Shown: positions 34,552 through 48,955, numbered from the stretch's first letter. The stretch: DNA of 64,000 nucleotides from Hydractinia symbiolongicarpus (GCF_029227915.1 NC_079877.1:34871851-34935850), one strand, 5' to 3'. Numbers and translations: made by a program. The notes: generated by a model from the letters alone, not told the origin.

Positions 34552-36923
34552 TCGTTCGTGAAATGAGTTTACTCCCTGGGTACTTTCTTTGAATACTTTT
34601 GACTATACGGGCCGAGTCTGGGATTTAAGGGAAATCGCAGGTTTTCGTTTGCCGGCGATTAAACTTCTTTTATTCAGCGTCTCATCAAAAATGAAAACAT
34701 GGGCTTTAGTGGTTAAATAATAATTTAAAAAATCGTTCGGGAAATGAGTTTACTCCCTGGGTACTTTTTTTGTATACTTTTGACTTTAGTCCGGGATTTA
34801 CGGGAAATCGCAGGTTTTCGTTTGCCGGCGATTAAAATTCTTTTATTCAGCGTCTCATAAAAAATGAAAACATTTTTGAAAACTAGAGGTCTCATGCGTT
34901 TTAGTGGTGAAAAAATAATTTAAAAAATCGTTCGGGAAATGAGTTTACTCCCTGGGTACTTTCTTTGTATACTTTTGACTATACGGACCGAGTCCGGGGT
35001 TTACGGGAAATGGCGGGTTTTCGTTTGCCGGCGATTAAACTTCTTTTATTCAGCGTCTCATCAAAAGTGAAAACATTTTTAAAAACTACAAGTCTCATGC
35101 GTTTTAGTGGTTAAAAAATAATTTAAAAAATCGTTCGGGAAATGCGTTTACTCCCTGGGTACTTTCTTTGTATACTTTTGACTATACGGGCCGAGCCGGG
35201 ATTTACGGGAAATCGCGGGTTTTCATTTCCGGCGATTAAATTTCTTTTTTTCAGCGTCCCATCAAAAATGAAAACATTTTTGAAAACTACAAGTCTCATG
35301 CGTTTTAGTGGTGAAAAAATAATATAAAAAATCGTTCGGGAAATGAGTTTACTCCCTGGGTACTTTCTTTGTATACTTTTGACTATACGGGCCGAGTCCG
35401 GGGTTTACGGGAAATGGCGGGTTTTCGTTTGCCGGCGATTAAACTCCATTTATTCAGCGTCTCATCAAAAATGAAAACATTTTTAAAAACTACAAGTCTC
35501 ATGGGCTTTAGTGGTGAAATAATAATTTTAAAAATCGTTCGTGAAATGAGTTTACTCCCTGGGTACTTTCCTTGCATACTTTTGACTATAGGGGCCGAGT
35601 CTGGGATTTACAAGAAATCGCAGGTTTTCGTTTGCCGGCGATTAAACTTCTTTTATTCAGCGTCTCATCAAAAATGAAAACATTTTTAAAAACTACAAGT
35701 CTCATGGGCTTTAGTGGTGAAATAATAATTTAAAAAATCGTTCGTGAAATGAGTTTACTCCCTGGGTACTTTCTTTGAATACTTTTGACTATACGGGCCG
35801 AGTCTGGGATTTACGGGAAATCGCAGGTTTTCGTTTGCCGGCGATTAAACTTCTTTTATTCAGCGTCTCATCAAAAATGAAAACATGGGCTTTAGTGGTT
35901 AAATAATAATTTAAAAAATCGTTCGGGAAATGAGTTTACTCCCTGGGTACTTTTTTTGTATACTTTTGACTTTAGTCCGGGATTTACGGGAAATCGCAGG
36001 TTTTCGTTTGCCGGCGATTAAACTTCTTTTATTCAGCGTCTCATCAAAAATGAAAACATTTTTGAAAACTAGAGGTCTCATGCGTTTTAGTCGTGAAAAA
36101 ATAATTTAAAAAATCGTTCGGGAAATGAGTTTACTCCCTGGGTACTTTCTTTGTATACTTTTGACTATACGGACCGAGTCCGGGGTTTACGGGAAATGGC
36201 GGGTTTTCGTTTGCCGGCGATTAAACTTCTTTTATTCAGCGTCTCATCAAAAGTGAAAACATTTTTAAAAACTACAAGTCTCATGCGTTTTAGTGGTTAA
36301 AAAATAATTTAAAAAATCGTTCGGGAAATGCGTTTACTCCCTGGGTACATTCTTTGTATACTTTTGACTATACGGGCCGAGCCGGGATTTACGGGAAATC
36401 GCGGGTTTTCATTTCCGGCGATTAAATTTCTTTTATTCAGCGTCCCATCAAAAATGAAAACATTTTTGAAAACTACAAGTGTCATGCGTTTTAGTGGTGA
36501 AAAAATAATATAAAAAATCGTTCGGGAAATGAGTTTACTCCCTGGGTACTTTCTTTGTATACTTTTGACTATACGGGCCGAGTCCGGGGTTTACGGGAAA
36601 TGGCGGGTTTTCGTTTGCCGGCGATTAAACTCCATTTCTTCAGCGTCTCATCAAAAATGAAAACATTTTTAAAAACTACAAGTCTCATGGGCTTTAGTGG
36701 TGAAATAATAATTTTAAAAATCGTTCGTGAAATGAGTTTACTCCCGGGGTACTTTCCTTGCATACTTTTGACTATAGGGGCCGAGTCTGGGATTTACGAG
36801 AAATCGCAGGTTTTCGTTTACCGGCGATTAAACTTCTTTTATTCAGCGTCTCATCAAAAATGAAAACATTTTTAAAAACTACAAGTCTCATGGGCTTTAG
36901 TGGTGAAATATTAATTTAAAAAA
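34552..36923 (+). repeat. Two tandem copies of 1186-bp 6-mer HOR (form b)
   Basis: Units 34552-35737 and 35738-36923 share the first four monomers of form a. They replace the last two with a 203-bp GTCCGGGG monomer ending ATTTTAAAAATCG and a 203-bp CCTTGCATAC, TATAGGGGCCGAG monomer. Form b recurs at 52582-53767 and 53768-54952, so the same HOR exists in two clusters about 18 kb apart. Confidence 0.94.
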
Positions 36924-38141
36924 TCGTTCGGGAAATGAGTTTACTCCCTGGGTATTTTATTTGTATACTTTTGACTATACGGGCCGAGTCTGGGATTTAC
37001 GGGAAATCGCAGGTTTTCGTTTGCCGGCGATTAAACTTCTTTTATTCAGCGTCTCATCAAAAGTGAAAACATTTTTGAAAACTACATGTCTCATGCGATT
37101 TAGTGGTGAAAAGATAATTTAAAAAATCGTTTTGGAAATGAGTTTACTCACGGGGTACTTTCTTTGTATACATTCGACTATACGGGACAAGCCCGGGATT
37201 TACGGGAAATCGCGGGTTTTCGTTTGCCGGTTATTAAACCTCTTTCATTAAGCGTCTCATTAAAAATGAAAACATTTTTGAAAACTACAAGCCTCAATCG
37301 TTCTAGTGGTGCAGAAATAATATGAAAAATCGTTCGGGGAAATCAGTTTACTCCTTGGGTACTTTCTTTATATACATTCAACTATACGGGCCAAGCCCGG
37401 GATTTACGGGAAATCGCGGGTTTTCTTTTGCCGGCGATTAAACTTCTTTTACTCAGCGTCTCATTAAAAATGAAAACAAGTTTGAAAACTACAAGTCTCA
37501 TGCGTTTTAGTGGTAAAAAAATAATTTAAAAAATCGTTCGGGAAATGAGTTTACTCCCTGGGTACTGTCTTTGTATACTTTTGACTAAACGGGCCAAGCC
37601 CGGGAATTTCGGGAAATCGCGGGTTTTCGTTTGCCGGCGATTAAACTTCTTTTATTCAGCGTCCCATCAAAAATGAAAACATTTTTGAAAACTACAAGTC
37701 TCATGCGTTTTAGTGGTGAAAAAATAATATAGAAAATCGTTCGGGAAATGAGTTTACTCCCTGGGTACTTTCTTTATATACTTTTGACTATACGGGCCAA
37801 GCCCGGGATTTACGGGAAATGGCGGGTTTTCGTTTGCCGGCGATTAAACTTCTTTTATTCAGTGTCTCATCACAAATGAAAACATTTTTGAAAACTACAA
37901 GTCTCATGCGTTTTAGTGGTGAAAAGATAATTTAAAAAATCGTTTTGGAAATGAGTTTACTCACAGGGTAATTTCTTTGTATACATTCGACTACACGGGC
38001 CAAGCCTGGGTTTTAGGGGAAATCGCTGGTTTTCGTTTGCCGGCGATTAAACCTCTTTCCTTAAGCGTCTCATCAAAAATGAAAACATTTTTGAAAACTA
38101 CAAGTCTCATGTGTTTTAGTGGTGAAAAAAATTTTAAAAAA
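36924..38141 (+). repeat. Mixed A, B, D monomers after HOR b
   Basis: Monomers include one with GGGTATTTTATTTGTATAC (36924), a B monomer with TCACGGGG (37127), a D monomer with CTCCTTGGG and ATATACATTC (37330), one with GGGTACTGTCTTTG (37534) and one with GGAATTTCGGG. Positions 36328-37690 are repeated at 62065-63427. Confidence 0.88.
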
Positions 38142-39501
38142 TCGTTCGGGAAATGAGTTTACTCCCTGGGTACTTTCTTTGTATACATTCGACTACACGG
38201 GCCAAGCCTGGGTTTTAGGGGAAATCGCTGGTTTTCGTTTGCCGGCGATTAAACTCCATTTATTCAGCGTCTCATCAAAAATGAAAACATTTTTAAAAAC
38301 TACAAGTCTCATGGGCTTTAGTAGTGAAATAATAATTTAAAAAATCGTTCGTGAAATGAGTTTACTCCCTGGGTACTTTCTTTGCATACTTTTGACTATA
38401 CGGGCCGAGTCTGGGATTTACGGGAAATCGCAGGTTTTCGTTTGCCGGCGATTAAACTTCTTTTATTCAGCGTCTCATCAAAAATGAAAACATGGGCTTT
38501 AGTGGTTAAATAATAATTTAAAAAATCGTTCGGGAAATGAGTTTACTCTCTGGGTACTTTTTTTGTATACTTTTGACTTTAGTCCGGGATTTACGGGAAA
38601 TCGCAGGTTTTCGTTTGCCGGCGATTAAACTTCTTTTATTCAGCGTCTCATCAAAAATGAAAACATTTTTGAAAACTACAGGTCTCATGCGTTTTAGTGG
38701 TGAAAAAATAATTTAAAAAATCGTTCGGGAAATGAGTTTATTCCCTGGGTACTTTCTTTGTATACTTTTGACTATACGGGCCGAGTCCGGGGTTTACGGG
38801 AAATGGCGGGTTTTCGTTTGCCGGCGATTAAACTTCTTTTATTCAGCGTCTCATCAAAAGTGAAAACATTTTTGAAAACTACAAGTCTCATGCGTTTTAG
38901 TGGTGAAAAAATTTTTAAAAAATCGTTCGGGAAATGAGTTTACTCCCTGGGTACTTTCTTTGTATACATTCGACTACACGGGCCAAGCCTGGGTTTTAGG
39001 GGAAATCGCTGGTTTTCGTTTGCCGGCGATTAAACTCCATTTATTCAGCGTCTCATCAAAAATGAAAACATGGGCTTTAGTGGTTAAATAATAATTTAAA
39101 AAATCGTTCGGGAAATGAGTTTACTCTCTGGGTACTTTTTTTGTATACTTTTGACTTTAGTCCGGGATTTACGGGAAATCGCAGGTTTTCGTTTGCCGGC
39201 GATTAAACTTCTTTTATTCAGCGTCTCATCAAAAATGAAAACATTTTTGAAAACTACAGGTCTCATGCGTTTTAGTGGTGAAAAAATAATTTAAAAAATC
39301 GTTCGGGAAATGAGTTTATTCCCTGGGTACTTTCTTTGTATACTTTTGACTATACGGGCCGAGTCCGGGGTTTACGGGAAATGGCGGGTTTTCGTTTGCC
39401 GGCGATTAAACTTCTTTTATTCAGCGTCTCATCAAAAGTGAAAACATTTTTAAAAACTACAAGTCTCATGCGTTTTAGTGGTTAAAAAATAATTTAAAAA
39501 A
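38142..39501 (+). repeat. 4-mer (781 bp) followed by 3-mer (579 bp) copy
   Basis: Unit 38142-38922 has monomers of 203, 181, 195 and 202 bp. Unit 38923-39501 has 181, 195 and 203 bp. The 181-bp monomer at 38923 is a recombinant that starts like 38142 (TTTTTAAAAAATCG upstream, CATTCGACTACACGGG) and ends in the CATGGGC deletion form, so one monomer was removed by an exchange inside the monomer. Confidence 0.9.
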
Positions 39502-41720
39502 TCGTTCGGGAAATGCGTTTACTCCCTGGGTACTTTCTTTGTATACTTTTGACTATACGGGCCGAGCCGGGATTTACGGGAAATCGCGGGTTATCGTTTC
39601 CGGCGATTAAATTTCTTTTATTCAGCGTCCCATCAAAAATGAAAACATTTTTGAAAACTACAAGTCTTATGCGTTTTAGTGGTGAAAAAATAATATAAAA
39701 AATCGTTCGGGAAATGAGTTTACTCCCTGGGTACTTTCTTTGTATACTTTTGACTAAACGGGCCGAGTCCGGGGTTTACGGGAAATGGCGGGTTTTCGTT
39801 TGCCGGCGATTAAACTCCATTTATTCAGCGTCTCATCAAAAATGAAAACATTTTTAAAAACTACAAGTCTCATGGGCTTTAGTGGTGAAATAATAATTTA
39901 AAAAATCGTTCGTGAAATGAGTTTACTCCCTGGGTACTTTCTTTGCATACTTTTGACTATACGGGCCGAGTCTGGGATTTACGAGAAATCGCAGGTTTTC
40001 GTTTGCCGGCGATTAAACTTCTTTTATTCAGCGTCTCATCAAAAATGAAAACATTTTTAAAAACTACAAGTCTCATGGGCTTTAGTGGTGAAATAATAAT
40101 TTAAAAAATCGTTCGGGAAATGAGTTTACTCCCTGGGTATTTTATTTGTATACTTTTGACTATACGGGCCGAGTCTGGGATTTACGGGAAATCGCAGGTT
40201 TTCGTTTGCCGGCGATTAAACTTCTTTCATTAAGCGTCTCATTAAAAATGAAAACATTTTTGAAAACTACAAGCCTCATTCGTTCTAGTGGTGCAGAAAT
40301 AATTTGAAAAATCGTTCGGGAAATGAGTTTACTCCCTGGGTACTTTCTTTGTATATTTTTGAATATACGGACCGAGTCCGGGAGTAACGGGAAGTCGCGG
40401 GTTTTCGTTTGCCGGCGATTAAACTTCTTTTATTCAGCGTCTCATCGAAAATGAAAACATTTTTAAAAACTACAAGTCTCATGGGCTTTAGTGGTGAAAT
40501 AATAATTTAAAAAATCGTTCGGGAAATGAGTTTACTCCCTGGGTACTTTTTTTGTATACTTTGACTTTACAGGCCGAGTCCGGGATTTACGGGAAATCGC
40601 AGGTTTTCGTTTGCCGGCGATTAAACTTCTTTTATTCAGCGTCTCATCAAAAATGAAAACATTTTTGAAAACTACAAGTCTCATGCGTTTTAGTGGTTAA
40701 AAAATAATTTAAAAAATCGTTCGGGAAATGCGTTTACTCCCTGGGTACTTTCTTTGTATACTTTTGACTATACGGGCCGAGCCGGGATTTACGGGAAATC
40801 GCGGGTTATCGTTTCCGGCGATTAAATTTCTTTTATTCAGCGTCCCATCAAAAATGAAAACATTTTTGAAAACTACAAGTCTTATGCGTTTTAGTGGTGA
40901 AAAAATAATATAAAAAATCGTTCGGGAAATGAGTTTACTCCCTGGGTACTTTCTTTGTATACTTTTGACTAAACGGGCCGAGTCCGGGGTTTACGGGAAA
41001 TGGCGGGTTTTCGTTTGCCGGCGATTAAACTCCATTTATTCAGCGTCTCATCAAAAATGAAAACATTTTTAAAAACTACAAGTCTCATGGGCTTTAGTGG
41101 TGAAATAATAATTTAAAAAATCGTTCGTGAAATGAGTTTACTCCCTGGGTACTTTCTTTGCATACTTTTGACTATACGGGCCGAGTCTGGGATTTACGAG
41201 AAATCGCAGGTTTTCGTTTGCCGGCGATTAAACTTCTTTTATTCAGCGTCTCATCAAAAATGAAAACATTTTTAAAAACTACAAGTCTCATGGGCTTTAG
41301 TGGTGAAATAATAATTTAAAAAATCGTTCGGGAAATGAGTTTACTCCCTGGGTATTTTATTTGTATACTTTTGACTATACGGGCCGAGTCTGGGATTTAC
41401 GGGAAATCGCAGGTTTTCGTTTGCCGGCGATTAAACTTCTTTCATTAAGCGTCTCATTAAAAATGAAAACATTTTTGAAAACTACAAGCCTCATTCGTTC
41501 TAGTGGTGCAGAAATAATTTGAAAAATCGTTCGGGAAATGAGTTTACTCCCTGGGTACTTTCTTTGTATATTTTTGAATATACGGACCGAGTCCGGGAGT
41601 AACGGGAAGTCGCGGGTTTTCGTTTGCCGGCGATTAAACTTCTTTTATTCAGCGTCTCATCGAAAATGAAAACATTTTTAAAAACTACAAGTCTCATGGG
41701 CTTTAGTGGTGAAATAATAA
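39453..41720 (+). repeat. 1215-bp 6-mer tandem duplication
   Basis: Positions 39453-40505 recur at 40668-41720 at an offset of 1215 bp, with shared marks GGTTATCGTTTCC, GACTAAACGGGCCGAG, GGGTATTTTATTTG and GGGAGTAACGGGAAGTCGC. Homology ends where AATAATTTAAA at the first copy becomes AATAAATTAAA at 41717-41722, followed by a B monomer. Confidence 0.92.
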
Positions 41721-44700
41721 ATTAAAAAATCGTTCTGGAAATGAATTTACTCACAGGGTACTTTCTTTGTATACATTCGACTATACGGAACAAGCCCGGG
41801 ATTTACGGGAAATCGCGGGTTTTCGTTTGCCAGCGATTAAAATTCTTTTATTCAGCGTCTCATCAAAAATGAAACCAAGTTTGAAAACTGCAAGTCTCAT
41901 GCGTTTTAGTGGTTAAAAAATGATTTAAAAAATCGTTCATGAAATGAGTTTACTCCCTGGGTACTTTCTTTGTATACATTCGACTACACGGGCCAAGCCT
42001 GGGTTTTAGGGGATATCGCTGGTTTTCGTTTGCCGGCGATTAAACCTCTTTCATTAAGCGTCTCATCAAAAATGAAAACATTTTTGAAAACTACAGGTCT
42101 CATGCGTTTTAGTGGTGAAAAAGTAATTTAAAAAATCGTTTGGGAAATTAGTTTACTCCCTGGGTACTTTCTTTGTATACTTTTGACTATACGGGCCGAG
42201 TCCGGGGCTTACGGGAAATGGCGGGTTTTCGTTTGCCGACGATTAAACTTCTTTTATTCAGCGTCTCATCAAAAATGAAAACATTTTTGAAAACTACAAG
42301 TTTCATGCGTTTTAGTGGTTAAAAAATAATTTAAAAAATCGTTCGGGAAATGCGTTTACTCCCTGGGTACTTTCTTTGTATACTTTTGACTATACGGGCC
42401 GAGCCGGGATTTACGGGAAATCGCGGGTTTTCGTTTCCGGCGATTAAATTTCTTTTATTCAGCGTCCCATCAAAAATGAAAACATTTTTAAAAACTACAA
42501 GTCTCATGGGCTTTAGTGGTGAAATAATAATTTAAAAAATCGTTCGTGAAATGAGTTTACTCCCTGGGTACTTTCTTTGCATACTTTTGACTATACGGGC
42601 CGAGTCTGGGATTTACGAGAAATCGCAGGTTTTCGTTTGCCGGCGATTAAACTTCTTTTATTCAGCGTCTCATCAAAAATGAAAACATTTTTAAAAACTA
42701 CAAGTCTCATGGGCTTTAGTGGTGAAATAATAATTTAAAAACTCGTTCGGGAAATGAGTTTACTCCCTGGGTATTTTATTTGTATACTTTTGACTATACG
42801 GGCCGAGTCTGGCATTTACGGGAAATCGCAGGTTTTCGTTTTCCGGCGATTAAACTTCTTTTATTCAGCGTCTCATCAAAAGTGAAAACATTTTTGAAAA
42901 CTACAAGTCTCATGCGATTTAGTGGTGCAGAAATAATTTGAAAAATCGTTCGGGAAATGAGTTTACTCCCTGGGTACTTTCTTTGTATATTTTTAAATAT
43001 ACGGACCGAGTCCGGGAGTAACGGGAAGTCGCGGGTTTTCGTTTGCCGGCGATTAAACTTCTTTTATTCAGCGTCTCATCGAAAATGAAAACATTTTTAA
43101 AAACTACAAGTCTCATGGGCTTTAGTGGTGAAATAATAATTTAAAAAATCGTTCTGGAAATGAATTTACTCACAGGTACTCTCTTTGTATACATTCGACT
43201 ATACCGAACAAGCCCGGGATTTACGGGAAATCGCGGGTTTTCGTTTGCCGGCGCTTAAACTCCATTTATTCAGCGTCTCATCAAAAATGAAAACATTTTT
43301 GAAAACTACAAGTCTGATGGGCTTTAGTGGTGAAATAATAATTTAAAAAATCGTTCGGGAAATGAGTTTACTCCCTGGGTACTTTCTTTGTATACTTTTG
43401 ACTATACGGGCCGAGTCTGGGATTTACGGAAAATCGCAGGTTTTCGTTTGCCGGCGATTAAACTTCTTTTATTCAGGTACTCATCAAAAATGAAAACATT
43501 TTTGAAAACTACAAGTCTCATTCGTTCTAGTGGTGCAGAAATAATTTGAAAAATCGTTCGGGAAATCAGTTTATTCCTTGGGTACTTTCTTTATATGCAT
43601 TCAACTATACGGGCCAAGCACGGGATTTACGGGAAATCGCGGGTTTTCGGTTGCCGGCGATTAAAATTCTTTTATTCAGCGTCTCATCAAAAATGAAACC
43701 AAGTTTGAAAACTACAAGTCTCATGCGTTTTAGTGGTTAAAAAATAATTTAAAAAATCGTTCATGAAATGAGTTTACTCCCTGGGTACTTTCTTTGTATA
43801 CATTCGACTACACGGGCCAAGCCTGGGTTTTAGGGGAAATCGCTGGTTTTCGTTTGCCGGCGATTAAACCTCTTTTATTTAGCGTCTCATCAAAAATGAA
43901 AACATTTTTGAAAACTACAGGTCTCATGCGTTTTAGTGGTGAAAAAATAATTTAAAAAATCGTTTGGGAAATGAGTTTACTCCCTGGGTACTTTCTTTGT
44001 ATACTTTTTACTATACGGGCCGAGTCCGGGGTTTACGGGAAATGGCGGGTTTTCGTTTGCCGGCGATTAAACTTCTTTTATTCAGCGTCTCATCAAAAAT
44101 GAAAACATTTTTGAAAACTACAAGTCTCATGCGTTTTAGTGGTTAAAAAATAATTTAAAAAATCGTTCGGGAAATGCGTTTACTCCCTGGGTACTTTCTT
44201 TGTATACTTTTGACTATACGGGCCGAGCCGGGATTTACGGGAAATCGCGGGTTTTCGTTTCCGGCGATTAAATTTCTTTTATTCAGCGTCCCATCAAAAA
44301 TGAAAACATTTTTAAAAACTACAAGTCTCATGGGCTTTAGTGGTGAAATAATAATTTAAAAAATCGTTCGTGAAATGAGTTTACTCCCTGGGTACTTTCT
44401 TTGCATACTTTTGACTATACGGGCCGAGTCTGGGATTTACGAGAAATCGCAGGTTTTCGTTTGCCGGCGATTAAACTTCTTTTATTCAGCGTCTCATCAA
44501 AAATGAAAACATTTTTAAAAACTACAAGTCTCATGGGCTTTAGTGGTGAAATAATAATTTAAAAAATCGTTCGGGAAATGAGTTTACTCCCTGGGTATTT
44601 TATTTGTATACTTTTGACTATACGGCCCGAGTCTGGCATTTACGGGAAATCGCAGGTTTTCGTTTGCCGGCGATTAAACTTCTTTTATTCAGCGTCTCAT

Positions 44701-45758
44701 CAAAAGTGAAAACATTTTTGAAAACTACAAGTCTCATGCGATTTAGTGGTGAAAAGATAATTTAAAAAATCGTTTTTGAAATGAGTTTACTCACAGGGTA
44801 CTTTCTTTGTATACATTCGACTATACGGGACAAGCCCGGGATTTACGGGAAATCGCGGGTTTTCGTTTGCCGGCGATTAAACCTCTTTCATTAAGCGTCT
44901 CATTAAAAATGAAAACATTTTTGAAAACTAAAAGCCTCATTCGTTCTAGTGGTGCAGAAATAATTTGAAAAATCGTTCGGGAAATGAGTTTACTCCCTGG
45001 GTACTTTCTTTGTATATTTTTAAATATACGGACCGAGTCCGGGAGTAACGGGAAGTCGCGGGTTTTCGTTTGGCGGCGATTAAACTTCTTTTATTCAGCG
45101 TCTCATCGAAAATGAAAACATTTTTAAAAACTACAAGTCTCATGGGCTTTAGTGGTGAAATAATAATTTAAAAAATCGTTCTGGAAATGAATTTACTCAC
45201 AGGTACTTTCTTTGTATACATTCGACTATACGGAACAAGCCCGGGATTTACGGGAAATCGCGGGTTTTCGTTTGCCGGCGATTAAACTCCATTTATTTAG
45301 CGTCTCATCAAAAATGAAAACATTTTTAAAAACTACAAGTCTCATGGGTTTTAGTGGTGAAATAATAATTTAAAAAATCGTTCGGGAAATGAGTTTACTC
45401 CCTGGGTACTTTCTTTGTATACTTTTGACTATACGGGCCGAGTCTGGGATTTACGGAAAATCGCAGGTTTTCGTTTGCCGGCGATTAAACTTCTTTTAAT
45501 CAGCTACTCATCAAAAATGAAAACACTTTTGAAAACTACAAGTCTCATGCGATTTAGTGGTGAAAAGATAATTTAAAAAATCGTTCTGGAAATGAGTTTA
45601 CTCACAGGGTACTTTCTTTGTATACATTCGACTATACGGGACAAGCCCGGGATTTACGGGAAATTGCGGGTTTTCGTTTGCCGGCGATTAAACCTCTTTC
45701 ATTAAGCGTCTCATTAAAAATGAAGACATTTTTAAAAACTACAAGTCTCATTCGTTCT
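41721..45758 (+). repeat. Mosaic of overlapping duplications (offsets 1824, 2027, 2230 bp)
   Basis: About 41835-42926 matches 43659-44750 (offset 1824), about 42925-43500 matches 44952-45527 (offset 2027), and about 43520-44310 matches 45750-46540 (offset 2230). Marker sequences are GAAACCAAGTTTG, TCGTTCATGAAATGAG, GTCTGGCATTTACGG and CTTTATATGCATTC. The changing offsets, each differing by one monomer (203 bp), show that whole monomers were gained or lost between copies. Confidence 0.88.
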
Positions 45759-48700
45759 AGTGGTGCAGAAATAATTTAAAAAATCGTTCGGGAAATCAGT
45801 TTATTCCTTGGGTACTTTCTTTATATGCATTCAACTATACGGGCCAAGCACGGGATTTACGGGAAATCGCGGGTTTTCGGTTGCCTGCGATTAAAATTCT
45901 TTTATTCAGCGTCTCATCAAAAATGAAACCAAGTTTGAAAACTACAAGTCTCATGCGTTTTAGTGGTTAAAAAATAATTTAAAAAATCGTTCATGAAATG
46001 AGTTTACTCCCTGGGTACTTTCTTTGTATACATTCGACTACACGGGCCAAGCCTGGGTTTTAGGGGAAATCGCTGGTTTTCGTTTGCCGGCGATTAAACC
46101 TCTTTTATTAAGCGTCTCATCAAAAATGAAAACATTTTTGAAAACTACAGGTCTCATGCGTTTTAGTGGTGAAAAAATAATTTAAAAAATCGTTCTGGAA
46201 ATGAGTTTACTCCCTGGGTACTTTCTTTGTATACTTTTTACTATACGGGCCGAGTCCGGGGTTTACGGGAAATGGCGGGTTTTCGTTTGCCGGCGATTAA
46301 ACTTCTTTTATTCAGCGTCTCATCAAAAATGAAAACATTTTTAAAAACTACAAGTCTCATGCGTTTTAGTGGTTAAAAAATAATTTAAAAAATCGTTCGG
46401 GAAATGCGTTTACTCCCTGGGTACTTTCTTTGTATACTTTTGACTATACGGGCCGAGCCGGGATTTACGGGAAATCGCGGGTTTTCGTTTCCGGCGATTA
46501 AATTTCTTTTATTCAGCGTCCCATCAAAAATGAAAACATTTTTGAAAATTACAAGTCTCATGCGTTTTAGTGGTTAAATAATAATTTAAAAAATCGTTCG
46601 GGAAATGAGTTTACTCCCTGGGTACTTTTTTTGTATACTTTTGACTTTAGTCCGGGATTTACGGGAAATCGCAGGTTTTCGTTTGCCGGCGATTAAACTT
46701 CTTTTATTCAGCGTCTCATCAAAAATGAAAACATTTTTGAAAACTAAAGGTCTCATGCGTTTTAGTGGTGAAAAAATAATTTAAAAAATCGTTCGGGAAA
46801 TGAGTTTACTCCCTGGGTACTTTCTTTGTATACTTTTGACTATACGGACCGAGTCCGGGGTTTACGGAAAATGGCGGGTTTTCGTTTGCCGGCGATTAAA
46901 CTTCTTTTATTCAGCGTCTCATCAAAAGTGAAAACATTTTTAAAAACTACAAGTCTCATGCGTTTTAGTGGTTAAAAAATAATTTAAAAAATCGTTCGGG
47001 AAATGCGTTTACTCCCTGGGTACTTTCTTTGTATACATTCGACTACACGGGCCAAGCCTGGGTTTTAGGGGAAATCGCTGGTTTTCGTTTGCCGGCGATT
47101 AAACCTCTTTTATTAAGCGTCTCATCAAAAATGAAAACATTTTTGAAAACTACAGGTCTCATGCGTTTTAGTGGTGAAAAAATAATTTAAAAAATCGTTC
47201 TGGAAATGAGTTTACTCCCTGGGTACTTTCTTTGTATACTTTTTACTATACGGGCCGAGTCCGGGGTTTACGGGAAATGGCGGGTTTTCGTTTGCCGGCG
47301 ATTAAACTTCTTTTATTCAGCGTCTCATCAAAAATGAAAACATTTTTAAAAACTACAAGTCTCATGCGTTTTAGTGGTTAAAAAATAATTTAAAAAATCG
47401 TTCGGGAAATGCGTTTACTCCCTGGGTACTTTCTTTGTATACTTTTGACTATACGGGCCGAGCCGGGATTTACGGGAAATCGCGGGTTTTCGTTTCCGGC
47501 GATTAAATTTCTTTTATTCAGCGTCCCATCAAAAATGAAAACATTTTTGAAAATTACAAGTCTCATGCGTTTTAGTGGTTAAATAATAATTTAAAAAATC
47601 GTTCGGGAAATGAGTTTACTCCCTGGGTACTTTTTTTGTATACTTTTGACTTTAGTCCGGGATTTACGGGAAATCGCAGGTTTTCGTTTGCCGGCGATTA
47701 AACTTCTTTTATTCAGCGTCTCATCAAAAATGAAAACATTTTTGAAAACTAAAGGTCTCATGCGTTTTAGTGGTGAAAAAATAATTTAAAAAATCGTTCG
47801 GGAAATGAGTTTACTCCCTGGGTACTTTCTTTGTATACTTTTGACTATACGGACCGAGTCCGGGGTTTACGGAAAATGGCGGGTTTTCGTTTGCCGGCGA
47901 TTAAACTTCTTTTATTCAGCGTCTCATCAAAAGTGAAAACATTTTTAAAAACTACAAGTCTCATGCGTTTTAGTGGTTAAAAAATAATTTAAAAAATCGT
48001 TCGGGAAATGCGTTTACTCCCTGGGTACTTTCTTTGTATACTTTTGACTATACGGGCCGAGCCGGGGTTTACGGGAAATGGCGGGTTTTCGTTTGCCGGC
48101 GATTAAACTCCATTTATTCAGCGTCTCATCAAAAATGAAAACATTTTTAAAAACTACAAGTCTCATGGGCTTTAGTGGTGAAATAATAATTTTAAAAATC
48201 GTTCGTGAAATGAGTTTACTCCCTGGGTACTTTCCTTGCATACTTTTGACTATAGGGGCCGAGTCTGGGATTTACGAGAAATCGCAGGTTTTCGTTTGCC
48301 GGCGATTAAACTTCTTTTATTCAGCGTCTCATCAAAAATGAAAACATTTTTAAAAACTACAAGTCTCATGGGCTTTAGTGGTGAAATAATAATTTAAAAA
48401 ATCGTTCGTGAAATGAGTTTACTCCCTGGGTACTTTCTTTGAATACTTTTGACTATACGGGCCGAGTCTGGGATTTACGGGAAATCGCAGGTTTTCGTTT
48501 GCCGGCGATTAAACTTCTTTTATTCAGCGTCTCATCAAAAATGAAAACATGGGCTTTAGTGGTTAAATAATAATTTAAAAAATCGTTCGGGAAATGAGTT
48601 TACTCCCTGGGTACATTTTTTGTATACTTTTGACTTTAGTCCGGGATTTACGGGAAATCGCAGGTTTTCGTTTGCCGGCGATTAAACTTCTTTTATTCAG

Positions 48701-48955
48701 CGTCTCATCAAAAATGAAAACATTTTTGAAAACTAGAGGTCTCATGCGTTTTAGTGGTGAAAAAATAATTTAAAAAATCGTTCGGGAAATGAGTTTACTC
48801 CCTGGGTACTTTCTTTGTATACTTTTGACTATACGGACCGAGTCCGGGGTTTACGGGAAATGGCGGGTTTTCGTTTGCCGGCGATTAAACTTCTTTTATT
48901 CAGCGTCTCATCAAAAGTGAAAACATTTTTAAAAACTACAAGTCTCATGCGTTTT
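45759..48955 (+). repeat. 3197-bp tandem duplication, copy 1
   Basis: Positions from 45759 match 48956 onward at a constant 3197 bp. The left limit is TTCTAG against TTTTAG at 45758 and 48955. Inside are a D-like monomer, a C monomer, two copies of a 1005-bp 5-mer and the start of form b HOR. Confidence 0.93.
45987..47996 (+). repeat. 1005-bp 5-mer HOR, two tandem copies
   Basis: Units are 45987-46991 and 46992-47996, each a C monomer, an A monomer with TTTTTACTATACGG, a GAGCCGGG 201-bp monomer, a 195-bp TTTAGTCCGGG monomer and a CGGACCGAG monomer. The first bases of each unit differ (TCATGAAATGAG against TCGGGAAATGCG), placing the break inside the first monomer. The pair recurs at 49184-50188 and 50189-51193. 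Confidence 0.9.
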
